Both the position numbers and the translations under genes were made by a program. The notes below the pieces were generated by a model, which had not been told where the DNA came from, did not search any database, and worked only from the letters and a program-made list of their open reading frames with translations. From contig SEYY01000772.1 of NCBI GenBank assembly GCA_009176605.1, positions 25,996 to 89,995 on the forward strand: DNA of 64,000 nucleotides. Reading direction: 5' to 3'. Positions 49,205-63,689 of the stretch are shown here, piece by piece. Origin of the DNA: Armadillidium nasatum. Its lineage: Eukaryota > Arthropoda > Malacostraca > Isopoda > Armadillidiidae. Position 1 is the stretch's first letter. Each line of letters begins with the position of its first letter.

Positions 49205-50165
49205 TTCACTACCTTTCCCACTTTAGATGTGCCCCCACAATTCCATTACAAACATAACTATTCTTACCTTTCAACGCTTTTCACCACCCTCCATCTCTGT
49301 CTCCACAATTTCTACCCTCTTCTAAACTCCCTTCCATCAAAATCACTTTCACTCCATCCACATCTCTCACTTCTCCATTCCCCTTCCTCACCCCTACCCT
49401 TATCTACATCGGTCTACTTTCATTCTTCACATATGTCCAAACCATTTTAGCACACCCTCCTCCGCTCTATCAATTACACCCTTCTTCCATTTACACATCT
49501 CCCTTATTCTTTCATTTCTAATCCTATCAATACTTCTCAATTTACATATCACTCCAAACCTTTCATTTCAAAGACGACCCCGAGCACTTATCATCCATGT
49601 TTCATCACCCATACAATACAGAAGGTAAACACATACATTCAAACATTCTTATCTTTATTTCTTTCAAAATTTTTCCTTTCTTCCATACTTTTCTTAGGCC
49701 CACCAACACTTTTATTCCCTCTACCACTCTATTCTTTATTTCTTTTTCTGCCCACACCCTTACCTTTCACCCAACATGGCTAGATATTTGAATTCATCCA
49801 CCTCCTCAAGTTTCCATCCCCAAACTTCTAAACCCCCCATTCCTCCCTCCACATCTCCTCATCCACACCTCCAACATCTTTATAACTTTATTCTTCGCTG
49901 GATTGACTTTCAATCTCGTGTTTGCGCATTTCCCTTCAAACTCTCTCACAAGTATTCTCAACTTTTCTCCAGATTCTGCCAGCACAACCGCATCATCTGC
50001 AAAAAGTAAAACATTCACATCCTATTCACCCTCCATTTTTTTTTCAACCTAATACCCTTGCCTTCTCTCTCCATTTTTCTAACTACACCATCCATCAATA
50101 GATTAAATAACATTGCAACACACCCCTTTCTCAATCCCACTCCTATGCTAAATCAATCCGATAAT
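49205..50165 (-). pseudogene. RTE-like LINE 3' part with RT active site
   Basis: The minus-strand frame 50018-49806 has V-L-L-F-A-D-D-A-V-V-L-A-E-S, the RT active-site block, followed by L-R-I-L-V-R-E-F-E-G-K-C and L-K-V-N-P-A-K-N-K-V, which is the standard order in RTE/Nimb-type enzymes. The rest is shifted. The 3' end GTGGGAAAGGTAGTGAATAT is the same as at 10728, directly followed by (TA)n. Confidence 0.8.
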
Positions 50166-50198
50166 TCCCTCTTCACCCTTAAATTTGATCTTCAATTC

Positions 50199-50300
50199 GC
50201 ATATATATATAATATATATATATATATATTATATATGATAATATATATATAATATATATTATATAATTAATGTAGTAATCCTATATATAAAATATATGTA
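50199..50300. repeat. Irregular TA-rich tract
   Basis: Mixed TATATAAT and ATATATTATA words, with no long pure run. Confidence 0.8.
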
Positions 50301-50439
50301 AAGAGATTTCCGTAGTTTAAAAAGAAACCAATCTCTAAAAGAAGTAAGAATTAAGTCAGGACCTTTAAGGACTTTAGATGAAATGTTAGTTAGCTTGTCG
50401 AGCAGAGAGACCTGGAAGATTGAGTGTTGGTGACAGTGA

Positions 50440-50740
50440 AAAATTTGAAAAAATAGATAGACAAGGGGTGTTGCCCAAAATTGTTCGAGAGAGAGATGGA
50501 AATTGAGTGTTTTGAAAAGTATTTGGAAAATATTTTTTTCTTGCCAATTTGAAATGCGAGATAGGGGGTCAGTTCCCCAAGGCTACCTCCCTTGCCTCTA
50601 TTAACTGCTGTTGGGAGCTAGAGTCTTTCAAATTATAAAAAGATTAATAAAAGGTGGAAAATCATCATTGTCATAGGAGTGATTTAAAGAGTGAGAGAGA
50701 AATTACTAATGAAAGCAAAAAAATTGGGGATTGGAAAGTT
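50440..50740 (-). mobile_element. Degraded LINE-A fragment (RT region)
   Basis: The stretch CCAAGGCTACCTCCCTTGCCTCTATTAACTGCTGTTGGGAG near 50577 matches 40914-40955, and the following TCATCA...CATAGGAGTG corresponds to the YADD region. Many indels. Confidence 0.7.
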
Positions 50741-50844
50741 TAAAATCAAATATACTAGATATTACAAATTCTTATATACAATATATATAATAGATATATA
50801 TATAATATATATTAATATGAGATCGATTTTCAATTTTATTATTT

Positions 50845-50940
50845 ATATGGATCGGATGTCGAATTTTGAGAATGACGGATGCGGATGCGGAATGAAAGTT
50901 AAATTTGAAATCTTTAAGGATGCGGATATTGATGCCATCA
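50845..50940. repeat. Second GCGGAT-rich island
   Basis: GGATCGGATGTCGAATTTTG and GACGGATGCGGATGCGGAAT resemble the start and middle of the island at 48946-49109, so the two are related copies about 1.9 kb apart. Confidence 0.7.
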
Positions 50941-50969
50941 CTAATAAAATTATATTATTGCATATAATA

Positions 50970-50973
<4 letters not shown>

Positions 50974-51060
<87 letters not shown>
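50974..51060. repeat. (TA)n microsatellite cutting LINE-B
   Basis: About 87 bp. LINE-B begins at its right edge in the middle of the endonuclease. Confidence 0.97.
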
Positions 51061-51062
<2 letters not shown>

Positions 51063-53590
51063 TAAATTTTTTTCAATATATTGCTACTTCTCAGGAGACT
51101 GCTGCTTCTTCTCATCCAAATGCTGAAATCCTCTATTTAGGGGATTTCAATGTACACCACACTGAGTAGTGGAACTCCTTTCCTATCATACTGATACAGG
51201 TAGGAAGGAGGTCAAATCATTCAACATTCTCAACGATCTGGAGCAGTTGATTAGGGAATCCACACACATTCCAGATCGTCCTAACCAGTTCGTGAACACA
51301 TTTGATTTATTTTTCCACTACTTCTATATATAAATATACCATTTTCCCTCCTATTGGTAACTCTGACCAATAGCTTATAGCTTATAGCTCTTAGTTATAA
51401 TGTTTTCTCTCCTGCAGCTCCATCATGCCCAAAACGTACTTTCTGGCACCTTAATCGGGCTAATTGGAATGTATTGCTCCGCTACTTTGCTGACAACCTG
51501 TGAAATGAATCCTGTTTTGTTCCGGAGGATGCTTTTGTCTCTGCCGAAAAGATAAAGGCCGTAATCTTAAATATATTCTAAATCTTTTCCTCCTCAAAAC
51601 CCATGGTTTGATGGTACATGCTCTCGTGCCATTCATGAAAGAGACAGTGCTTATTGTGCATGGAAAAACTCTAATTCTCTTATCTGTCTTGCTAATTTTC
51701 ATTCAACTCGGAATCGTTGTAGGGATATTGTTCGACTGGCTAAGTGTGCTTTCAAAAAAAGGAAGTGTGCTGACCTAGTTGGTTCTCCTACTGATAAAAA
51801 TTTATGGTCTCTATCAAAAAATATCTCAAATAACTTATGTAAATCTGCCTTTTCTCCTCTTATTGATTCTGACAGCTCTGTTGCTAATACTCCTTTTGAA
51901 AAGGCATATCTCTTCGGCCTCCTTTTTTCCTCAAATTCATTCCTCAACGATTCCTGCTCTCCTCCTTCTACTCCCCTCAGGTATCACTTGTAATTTTACA
52001 TGATCAGGTCCATGGGATCCTGAAAACTTTGAACTTAAGGAAGGTCAGCGGCTCGAATGGTATTCCTCCTCGTGTTCTGAGAGAGTGTGCGTCTGGGCTG
52101 GTACCTGTTCTTGTTCAACTCTACTCTCTTTGCCTAAATGCTGATACTTTTCCTCAGTGCTGGAAGCGCGCATATGTTTAGCCGATCCCGAAGAAGGATA
52201 GCCGCTCTGATCCCTCTAACTATCGTCCTACAGCTCTCATTTGTGTTCTGTCTAAAATCTTTGAAACTCTCATTTCCTGGAACATTTGGGATCTTACTCT
52301 CTTCTTTCAGATCTTCAGTACGGCTTTTGACATTCGAAGTCTACTGGTGACATACTTTCCTATCTTACTGATTTGTGGTCTTCTGCTCTTAGGGATTATG
52401 GGAAGTCTTGTGTATTGGAGTTTGACATTTCCAAGACTTTTGACCGGGTGTGGAATGCGTCACTACTCTCCAAGTTCCCTTCCTTTGGGTTTCTTCCTTC
52501 TCATTGCTTACTTTTCTCTCGGATCGTTCCATATCGGAACTTGTCGATGGAGCGACCTCTTCCTCCTTTTCTGTCAATTGTGGTGTTCCTCAGGGTTCTG
52601 TTTTATCTCCAACTTTATTCTTACTTTTCATCAACGATCTTCTCAACTCCACTTCTACCTCTGTTCTTTCTTATGCCGATGATTCAACTATCCATTATTC
52701 TACTCATTTCAAATCTGCTACCTCTTTTGCTTCTAGAGTTTCTTCTCGTCTTCAACTTTCTGGCTCAATTTTTGTCAATCTGGACTGGATTTCCCTGTGG
52801 GGTCACCTTAACCTTGTGAAATTCAACTCTTTTAAAAACACAACTTCTTCACTTCTCCCTCTCGAGAGCACCACCCAGCGTTCCTATTTTCTTCGACGCC
52901 TCTTCCGTCTTACCTGTAAACAACATTAACATTTTTGGTATAAACATAAACAATAAACTTTCTTGGAATCTCGTATTACAATGGTTGCTGGGCGGCTTCA
53001 AAGAATCTGGGAGTACTGTTCAAATTGCTGAAATTTTTTTCTTCCGAACAGTTGCTCCAATTATATAAGGGTTTTATTCGCCCTTATATGGAGTACTGTT
53101 CTCACATTTGTGAGGGCTCCGGTTCCACCTCTCTTTTGGATAAAGTTCAGTCTAAGGCTAAGAGATTTATATACTGTCCGCTCCTTTCAAACTCACTTGA
53201 CCCTCTGTCTCTGCGACGTGACGTTGGTGCACTATCTCTTTTCTGTGGGTACTATAACGGCAGCTTCTCGAGGGAGCTGACTTATCGTATTCCACCACCA
53301 TTGCGTCGCCCCTTAGCACAAGGGAAGCCATGTTTTTGCATGAATTTTATTTGAATATGGTAAACCCCAGTCTTGTCCGTTGTAGTGTTTCCCTCTGTCT
53401 AGCCACTTCTGTTCTGTGGAACTCTCTGCCATCATCTTTTATCCTACTGTATTTAATTTTCCTCTCTAAGGCTTCCGTCTCCGGCCACCTAAAATATTTG
53501 CGTTAGTCTGGATTGAGATTAAGTGGGTTTCACTTTTATTTTTTATTTTTGCCCCCTCCTTGAAAAGGGCTTGATCAGTGAGCGATGGCA
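51061..53590 (+). mobile_element. LINE-B copy 2, endonuclease middle to 3' end
   Basis: It starts with the L-G-D-F-N-V-H-H part of the endonuclease (near 51135-51165), followed by the SDH region, linker, RT and C-terminus. Its 3' end near 53590 touches (TA)n. It supplies the 3' part that LINE-B copy 1 lacks, and aligns with that copy in the opposite orientation. Confidence 0.85.
51990..53354 (+). pseudogene. LINE-B copy 2 reverse transcriptase
   Basis: In order: N-G-I-P-P-R-V-L-R-E-C-A-S near 52060; F-P-Q-C-W-K-R-A near 52150; L-E-F-D-I-S-K-T-F-D-R-V-W near 52405-52450; N-C-G-V-P-Q-G-S-V-L-S-P-T-L-F and L-S-Y-A-D-D-S-T-I-H in the frame 52450-52929 (near 52575-52700). A later frame (53025-53354) has L-L-Q-L-Y-K-G-F-I-R-P-Y-M-E-Y-C-S-H and Y-R-I-P-P-P-L-R-R. 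Catalytic residues are kept, but at least four frameshifts break it. Confidence 0.87.
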
Positions 53591-53595
53591 ATCTG

Positions 53596-53596
<1 letters not shown>

Positions 53597-53689
<93 letters not shown>
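53597..53689. repeat. (TA)n microsatellite at LINE-B 3' end
   Basis: About 93 bp with two slips. It follows the LINE-B 3' end directly, without a poly(A). Confidence 0.97.
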
Positions 53690-53691
<2 letters not shown>

Positions 53692-53829
53692 CAAAATTAT
53701 CACATCAATTTATTTTATTTAAATAAATAAAATCTCATAAGCTGCTTTAGGTGATTTCTGGTCTAGCTGATTATATCTGTGGATGTAGGTAACGACAGAT
53801 CATTTAAGTAAAGCCAAGAGCAAGGTTAA

Positions 53830-55380
<1,551 letters not shown>

Positions 55381-55429
55381 AATTGATCTTTTTATATTTG
55401 TAATTTTGTAATTATTTAACATGATATTT

Positions 55430-56708
<1,279 letters not shown>

Positions 56709-56799
56709 GTAAAATAAATATGGTACACTGTACAAGCCTAGGCTAGAATTGTATAGCTACATTCCTCCAGTATAACTAAGGTGCTGCTTTGAAAAAAAA

Positions 56800-56998
<199 letters not shown>

Positions 56999-57029
56999 CG
57001 ATGTTTTCAAGAAAAAATAAACTAGGACT

Positions 57030-57960
57030 AACACACTATTAGATTCTTCCAATTCTGGTATATCTGTGCACCCTGTAGAAGTGGATAGTGAAGCAACTAC
57101 AAATAGGACACATGACCAAGGCGCAGAAAGACCTACTCAGTATAGTTCAGAGCGAACTGCATAAAGTGATAGCTCACATTCCAGAAGCCCTTCACCTGAT
57201 TATTGAAAATACCGATAAAACTCTCACAATTCAGGATTTACCACGATTCGACAAAAGAAGCATCGATAAGTGGCTTCAAAAGTTAGAATGGTTATTCCAG
57301 CTTTATTTTTTGAATAAACCTATTAAAGTTATAAAACTAATGGGACCACTCTTACCACCTGCTACAATTTCCCAAATTCAACCTCCTATAACTGAAAATA
57401 CATAGGAGGAGTTGAAACGAAGTTTTAATATCCACCTATGCCCCCTCTGCCAGAGAGAGAGAGATAGTTGAGGACCAAATAATGAAATAGTCGCAAAAGA
57501 AATGTTCCTTCATGTCTTACCTGAAGACATTGCGCCTGTGTTAGAAGTATTAACCAGAGATTTCTCAATTTATAAGATGACCGAAGCTGCAGAACAAATA
57601 CATGAGTCGCCGCAGTAGAATTGCATCGGATCATTATCGAAATGATTCAGTCAATGCCTTAGAAACCTTTCCTAAGATAACGTCAAGAGACTACACCACC
57701 ACCTGTCAATATTGTTTCCAGCCATGAATTTGCTAGAATAACCAGTCAAATTGCAGATATATTTAAAAAATATAGAAGAGCTATCAACACAGGTACATAG
57801 GCTGGATATGAGTGTGATGCGTCTTCAAGATGGTTGGACAAGAGGCCAGTCTCCCAGAGGCTGGTCACCTTCCCGATTTAAACCTGAAGGTGCGCTCTGT
57901 TGTTACCATTACAAATTCTGAGAAAAAATTATACGATGCCAAGGAGATAGCAGTTGATGA
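57030..57960 (+). pseudogene. Gypsy copy 2 gag
   Basis: The frame 57088-57405 contains L-P-R-F-D-K-R-S-I-D-K-W-L-Q-K-L-E-W-L-F and L-M-G-P-L-L-P-P-A, the same capsid-like block as copy 1. Further pieces (57480-57610, K-E-M-F-L-H-V-L-P-E-D; 57820-57920) follow with shifts and a deletion of about 100 bp near 57425-57480. Confidence 0.75.
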
Positions 57961-58519
57961 AGGCATTGCCTTCCCAACTTTCGTCTATTGGACCATCTCC
58001 CTTAGCCACTCCGAAAAATGAATCGGAAGGATGAAATTAAACCCCTCAAAAAGAAAATTAAAAATGCGATTAAGAAACTATAAAGTGTAAAATAAGTAAT
58101 GATAAAAAAGCGTTCATAATGTACGAAAAATTAAAGGAGGAAGAAAATAAAAGGTACCCCCTTATAAATAATATTAATACAATTTCGAATAATGATATTT
58201 CATTACCCACTTATATAAAAACATAATGTGTAATTACAATGCTCAACTTCATGTGAATGCGATTGTTCTGATTTAAAGCACTCTGTTTTAAGCGAACGAG
58301 TATCTCAGTTTAGTGAACTTGAGTATTGTCATAAGTAAGTATTGTTTTCTCCGTATAATAGTGTTAAGTATAAAAATCTGCATTATCAGCATGGTGAAAA
58401 GTCAGTTTCAGCGCAAGAGCCATTAGCTCTTAGCAAAAATACTGCGATGCCAGTTGAAAATGCACATTTTTTACAATGTTGCAACGATTCCCAAAATATT
58501 GAAAGTGTTAAAAATTTCT

Positions 58520-59055
58520 AAACCAGATTTAAATTAAAAAGTCTCTACCGTATTTTTGATACTAACTCTAAAGAGTTATATATAATCGATTCGGGGAGCA
58601 CAGTATCGTTATCTAAGACTTCTGCAGAAGATAAGAAAGAACCTATTGGCTTTCTTACTGCTGCTAATGGAAACCAAATAAACATTAATAATATTGTAAC
58701 AAAAACTGTAAATTTTTAATTAAGTAGGGGGTATGAACATATTTTTTTAATCTGTGATGTAATTTGTAACATTTTGGGAATGGACCTCTTCCATAACTAT
58801 AATTTCTTATTAGATTTTAGTAACCATAGGATTATTGATGCACAGCTTGGCAGTTCCTGTGAGGTAATTGTAGGAAATGATGTAGAATCGTTGCCCATTA
58901 AACGAATCAATCATTTTGTAAATGCTACTTTCTCTCCCAAATTAACTTCCTCTCCTTCTCTTTACTCTAATCTATTATTTAATTTTAAAAATTATTTTCT
59001 GATATATATTTTAATGAAAGCACAAAACTATACAATAATAATAGAATATTTTTAA
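58520..59055 (+). pseudogene. Gypsy copy 2 protease region
   Basis: I-I-D-S-G-S-T-V-S near 58580-58610 keeps the catalytic D-S-G triplet lost in copy 1. E-P-I-G-F-L-T-A-A-N-G follows. A stop comes before L-I-C-D-V and L-G-M-D-L-F near 58775. The C-terminal frame 58774-59055 runs on with L-L-D-F-S-N-H-R-I-I. The retropepsin fold is expected; the stop makes it inactive. Confidence 0.75.
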
Positions 59056-59319
59056 AAGTAAAATTTATACTGGGGGAAGAAATATAAACAATCCTCATAT
59101 AGGTATAATAATTATAATAAATTTGAAAATAATGGTAAATATAGAAGTGATAATATAAATAATAGTGATAAAAGTGATTAAATAAATAAAAAAGTATTAA
59201 AATTTCCCCTTACACCCGCAGAGTATGATGCCGTGAAGAGTTAGTCCCCTATATGTTTAAGGTAAGAGGTCCCCTAATAAATATAAAATGCCTTTAAATG
59301 TCTTTATGACAAAGCCAAA

Positions 59320-59561
59320 GTGAAGATAGGCAAGTTTTTTAATGCTGGGGTCTTATCTCCTTCGCATTCACTATGGGGTTTTCCAATTTATGTTCTGCCA
59401 AAACCTTCAGGTAGAGTCCGCTTTGTAGCAGACCTGAGGCTTCTTAACAAAAGAGCGGTTCGTGACAATTTTAGTCTCCCAAATTTAGGTGACCTTTCGA
59501 ATATACTATCTGGTGTTAAAGTTTTTTCCGTCCTTGATCTTAAGAAAGCCTTCTATAATTT
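59320..59561 (+). pseudogene. Gypsy copy 2 reverse transcriptase, first part
   Basis: An open stretch has W-G-F-P-I-Y-V-L-P-K-P-S-G-R-V-R-F-V, L-R-L-L-N-K-R-A-V-R-D-N-F and V-F-S-V-L-D-L-K-K-A-F-Y-N-L. It is in better shape than copy 1. It is interrupted after Y-N-L by a foldback insertion at 59562. Confidence 0.87.
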
Positions 59562-60529
59562 GAGGGAGTGGTGACATTTTTTGGTCGATTATTATTTTTT
59601 GAAATAAGATTTTTAATTTTCACAACAGAAAGATCGAACAGGATATATTAGTATAATTGGGGACGATACAGATTTTTGCATTCTTGTAACATTTCTGTAC
59701 GGGGTATGGTTTAGGAAATAATCCACCAAAACTTCAAATGGCCCCAGCTCAAACATTTTTTAACAAAATTTTTTTTATTTTTTCAGGAAAGGTAGTTGAA
59801 TGATGTAAAACATATTCATATAAGGATTGTTTTTGACTGAATCAATCCTTCATGGTGTTTTCATGTTTTGAAAATTTTTGAAAAATTTCTCACCTCAACT
59901 TCAAATGACAAAAATTGAAAATTTGCTTAATAAATTTTCTTCATTCTTCCATTTTCATCTAAGGTTTGTTTTTGATTGATTCACTCCTTCATGGTCTTTT
60001 CATGATTTTTAGGGATTTTTTTCAAAAAATTAGAAAAAAAATCCCTAAAAATCATGAAAAGACCATGAAGGAGTGAATCAATCAAAAACAGCCCTTAGAT
60101 ATATCATTCTACTAAGTTTTCTGAAAAAATGAAGAAAATTTATTAAGCAAATTTTGAATTTTTGTCATTTGAAGTTGAGGTGAGATAGGTGAGATTTTTT
60201 ATAAAAATTTTCAAAAATTTTCAAAACATGAAAACACCATGAAGGATTGATTCAGTCAAAAACAACCCTTATTTGAATATGTTTCTACATCATTCAACTA
60301 CCTTTCCTGAAAAAATAAAAAAAATTTGTTAAAAAATTTTTGAGCTGGGGCCATTTGAAGTTTTGGTGGATTATTTCCTAAACCATACCCCCTACAGAAA
60401 TTTTACAAGAATGCAAAAATCTGTATCGTCCCCAATTATACTAATGTACCAAGTTTGATCTTTATGTTGTAAAAATTAAAAATTTTATTTCAAAAAATAA
60501 TAATCGACCAAAAAAATGTCGGAACCCTC
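59562..60529. mobile_element. 968 bp foldback (near-perfect inverted repeat) inside Gypsy RT
   Basis: Left arm 59562-60023 and right arm 60034-60529 are reverse complements over almost their whole length, with few mismatches and a centre AGGGATTTTTTTC...AAAAAATCCCT around 60028. The ends are GAGGGAGTGGTGACATTTTT and its partner AAAAATGTCGGAACCCTC. Flanks are TT on both sides where the intact copy has ATAATTTAAAAG, so the likely target duplication is 2 bp (TT). There is no coding frame: a non-autonomous foldback/MITE-type element. Confidence 0.9.
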
Positions 60530-60534
60530 TTAAA

Positions 60535-60960
60535 AGTTCACTCAGATTGTAGAAAGTTTTTAACAATTAATGCTCCCTATAGTAGTTTTTCTTATAACAG
60601 TATAATTGAAGGATTTCCTTCTAGTCCCACAGGTTTCATAAAAATATCTCTTTAATTCTTTCTCGTATTCCAAACATTTTTATCTACATCGATGACATTC
60701 TTATTGCTACCCCAACTCATAAAGAGCCTATAAAAGTCTTAGAAGTGATATTTGATATGTTAAATTATTTCAATTTAAAACTTAGTGCTGTTAAATGCCA
60801 AATTGGCCAATCAAAAGTTACATATCTAGGTTTTGATGTGTCTGAAAGTGTTATAAAAAAGTCTTTCTATATAAAAAATTCCAAAATCTAGGATAGTAAA
60901 AAATCTACGTTCTTTCTTAGGTAGAATAAATTATTTCCGATCTTCATTTCCTGGCATTTC
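60535..60960 (+). pseudogene. Gypsy copy 2 reverse transcriptase, second part
   Basis: The coding sequence resumes with K-V-H-S-D-C-R-K-F and continues to I-F-I-Y-I-D-D-I-L-I-A (active site near 60684), then L-S-A-V-K-C-Q-I-G-Q-S-K-V-T-Y-L-G-F-D-V, the thumb region of Ty3/Gypsy RT. One frameshift lies near 60640 and another near 60885. Confidence 0.87.
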
Positions 60961-61460
60961 TATTATCATTTCTCATCTTCTTTCGTTTCTAAAAGGTGCA
61001 CCATACTCACAACGTAGAGTAAAAGGAAATTTCAAGTCTGAAGAAGCCTTCAGTCTAGCCAAACTGGCTCTGAAAAATGCTACGCCTTTGTGTTTTCCAT
61101 CTAATTGTACCAAGATATCTATTTTTACGTATGCCAGTCAAACTTCCTTGGCTGGTGTAGTAGTTTCGACCGAAAATGAAAAAACTGTTCCAACTGGATT
61201 CTATAGTTATAAATTAAACCCATCTGAATTTAGCTATATTATTTTTAGCAAAGAACTCCTAGCCTTAGTAAAGACCGTAAAGAAAGATAGATGTGTTTTG
61301 TGATCTTTCGGTCACACAGTCTTTTAAAAAAGAGACTGATTCTAATCACTTGCTGTTAATTAAGAGATCAGCGTTACCTGACTTTCTTGTCTGATTTTGA
61401 TTTGACGATAACCCATATTAAATCTGAATAAAATATTTTAGCTGATTATTTGAGTAGAAA
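60960..61460 (+). pseudogene. Gypsy copy 2 RNase H
   Basis: The frame 61088-61303 has I-F-T-Y-A-S-Q-T-S-L-A-G-V-V, then F-Y-S-Y-K-L-N-P-S-E and F-S-K-E-L-L-A-L-V. In the family the first motif is T-D-A-S; here the catalytic Asp has become Tyr. The E-L-L-A motif Glu is kept. Later, L-L-T-F-L-S-D-F-D and A-D-Y-L-S-R-N-P near 61385-61460 match the end of the domain. Confidence 0.8.
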
Positions 61461-61639
61461 TCCTGCTCAACAGCAACTAAAAGTTCACTGAAATTACCAG
61501 CTCCTTCAAATACTGCAGGAAATGCAGATTTACAACTGGCAACAAGCCCTTCACTCCAACTTAGAAGAGAAGACACTGTTACAGAAGTCCTTCCTGAAGC
61601 ACTCTGAGATGAAGCATTGGGGACACCATAGCTTTCTCC

Positions 61640-62309
61640 CTAACAGGATTCTTTAATAGAAGATGACTGTCATTCACTGTCATCTATTTTCAATATTTCC
61701 GTCAATGAAGAATTTAAGCTATTTCAGCGTAAAATTAATTATAAAGAACTTCAAGCAGTACAAGGAACAGATGTGCAACTTCAAAAATACATAAATAAGC
61801 AAGAAAATATTAATCTCAAGCTGACTAAGCGAAACTAATGTTATAAAAATTACCTACTTTCTTTTGTTGTTGTTGAATCTATTTCACTATCACCTCATGT
61901 CTTTGTTCCTCAATCTTTCATTACACCTGTTATCACTTATTCATTTTCCCTTGGGATTTTGAAAGCACTTTGTATGGAAGGAAATGCCTAAATACACAAA
62001 GCAGTTTGTTCTAAGTTGTGATTCATGTCAGAGATCTAAATCTTTATCCAAAATAAACCCACCGTATGAGTCTTACCAGACAGTTTCAGCAAAATTTCAG
62101 GTGGTCTAAAAATGCCATCATGCAAAAACTAAAAATATATTTTAACTTTAATTGATAGATTCTCTCGCCGTCTCTCTGCTTTCTCCTTGGAAAACATTGA
62201 AACCTCTACAATTGTGGAGGTAATTACCAGAGAATTCTTACCCATAGCTGGAATTGTGAGAACTTATGTTTCTGATCGTGGAGGACAGTTTGCCTCTGAT
62301 TTATTTAAA
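61640..62309 (+). pseudogene. Gypsy copy 2 integrase, truncated
   Basis: C-D-S-C-Q-R-S-K near 62020 is the second half of the zinc-binding H-H-C-C domain. The catalytic core follows, with L-I-D-R-F-S-R-R-L-S-A-F near 62145-62185 (first Asp) and V-S-D-R-G-G-Q-F-A-S-D near 62265-62300 (second Asp). The sequence is then cut before the catalytic Glu and joined to a gag. Integrase after RNase H confirms Ty3/Gypsy type. Confidence 0.82.
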
Positions 62310-62590
62310 CGTGCATCCGTTAGAAGTGGATGCTCATAGAACAGATAACATTGACGCAGAAAGTTGTAATCATTCTAATCCAGAGCGAAATGCGGCTATT
62401 TACAGTTCACGTTCCAGAAGCCCTTCACCTTATGGACAACATCAAAAGACACTCACTATTCATGATTTGCCATAATTCGATAGAAGAGATATCGACAAAT
62501 GGCTACAAAAATTGGAATTTTTTATTCATCTTTATTTTGTGGATAATCCCATTGAACGGATACAACTTATAGGAACTCTCTACCATCAAC
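62310..62590 (+). pseudogene. Gypsy copy 3, gag N-terminal fragment
   Basis: From CATCCGTTAGAAGTGGATGC it matches the start of copy 2 gag (near 57069), and it continues to L-T-I-H-D-L-P, a stop, F-D-R-R-D-I-D-K-W-L and I-E-R-I-Q-L. It ends where hAT sequence begins at about 62585. Confidence 0.78.
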
Positions 62591-63685
62591 TATAATTTTT
62601 TTCTGGAATTATTAACAACTGGTGATAAAATGTGAGCTCTACAGTGAGTGTAAGGAATTTCACAGCATTTTTCCGAAATTCGTACATGAACAACAGTTAT
62701 ATTACCACTAAAGTTTGCAGCACCGTCAAAAGAACATGATACTAATTCAAAAGAAATTTTTCACCTTTTAAAAATTTATTACAAAAAAAATAATATGACT
62801 CTGCGTAAGTTCTTCCCACTTCAATTAAGCACAAAAAAAACTCTTCATAAATTGGAGCTTTAGAAATGTACCTTTCTAATAGCACTATTTCACTCATTTT
62901 TGACGTTTGTGAATTCATCTGTCATTAGAGAGCTATCACTTAGAATTTCTTCTTCTCTGTTTGTCCAAGACTTCTCCAATAAAACTAACTCTGAAACAGT
63001 TAATTTACTAATACAAGTTGATCGCTCACTTTGGACCCTAATCCAGTCAAGAGTTTTGTTGTGGTTTTTCAAAAATAATTCGAACAAGCGCTTCATATTT
63101 TGTTGTGCGAGATGTCTCTTCTTTAGCTAAAAGTATATACTGCTAACTAAAGCTGATAAAGCATGTCTATTACTATTTTTACACTTTCACAGTGTTGGAT
63201 TATTTTTCTGTGGATGGAAGTTTTTAATCCTTGCAATCTAGCACTTTCCATTCCTACAGCCTTACATTGATTATCTGTTTTTGAAAATCAGAATAAAAAT
63301 TTCACAATTTCCGGTAACTTTTCTAAAATTTTCAAAAGACACTGAAATGAACACTTACCCGATTTTTGAAATGCCTCTAAATCATTATTTAAATGAACTT
63401 GGCAAAAGATACAAAAATGCACAACCCAGAGTCCACTCAAAATATAACCAATTATATATTTAATTTTTTTATATTTAATTTCGAATCCGGACATTTTAAT
63501 TGAGCCCACACGAATAGTACTAGACGAAACAAATGAATTATTGGCTCACGACTTGCAGATTCACAAAAAGTCACTTCAGAATTGTCTTTATCACTAAGAA
63601 TAATTCCACTTAAATTACCTACTGATGGCTCCTCAATATGTCTTTTCTTTTTTAGAAATGCAAACATTGTTTGCTGCTTTGCCAT
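62585..63685 (-). pseudogene. hAT-like transposase, N-terminal half
   Basis: The minus-strand frame starts at an ATG at 63685, with M-F-A-F-L-K-K-K-R, and is followed after shifts by K-N-H-N-K-T-L-D-W-I (near 63065) and E-R-S-T-C-I-S-K-L-T-V-S-E. Near 62735-62640 it has S-F-D-G-A-A-N-F-S-G and Y-T-H-C-R-A-H. D-G-A-x-N-x-S-G (a catalytic Asp) and H-C-x-A-H are hallmarks of hAT-type enzymes with a DUF4371-like core. The C-terminal half is missing. It resembles proteins annotated as zinc-finger MYM-type or 52 kDa repressor-like. It is broken by stops. Confidence 0.75.
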
Positions 63686-63689
63686 TGTA

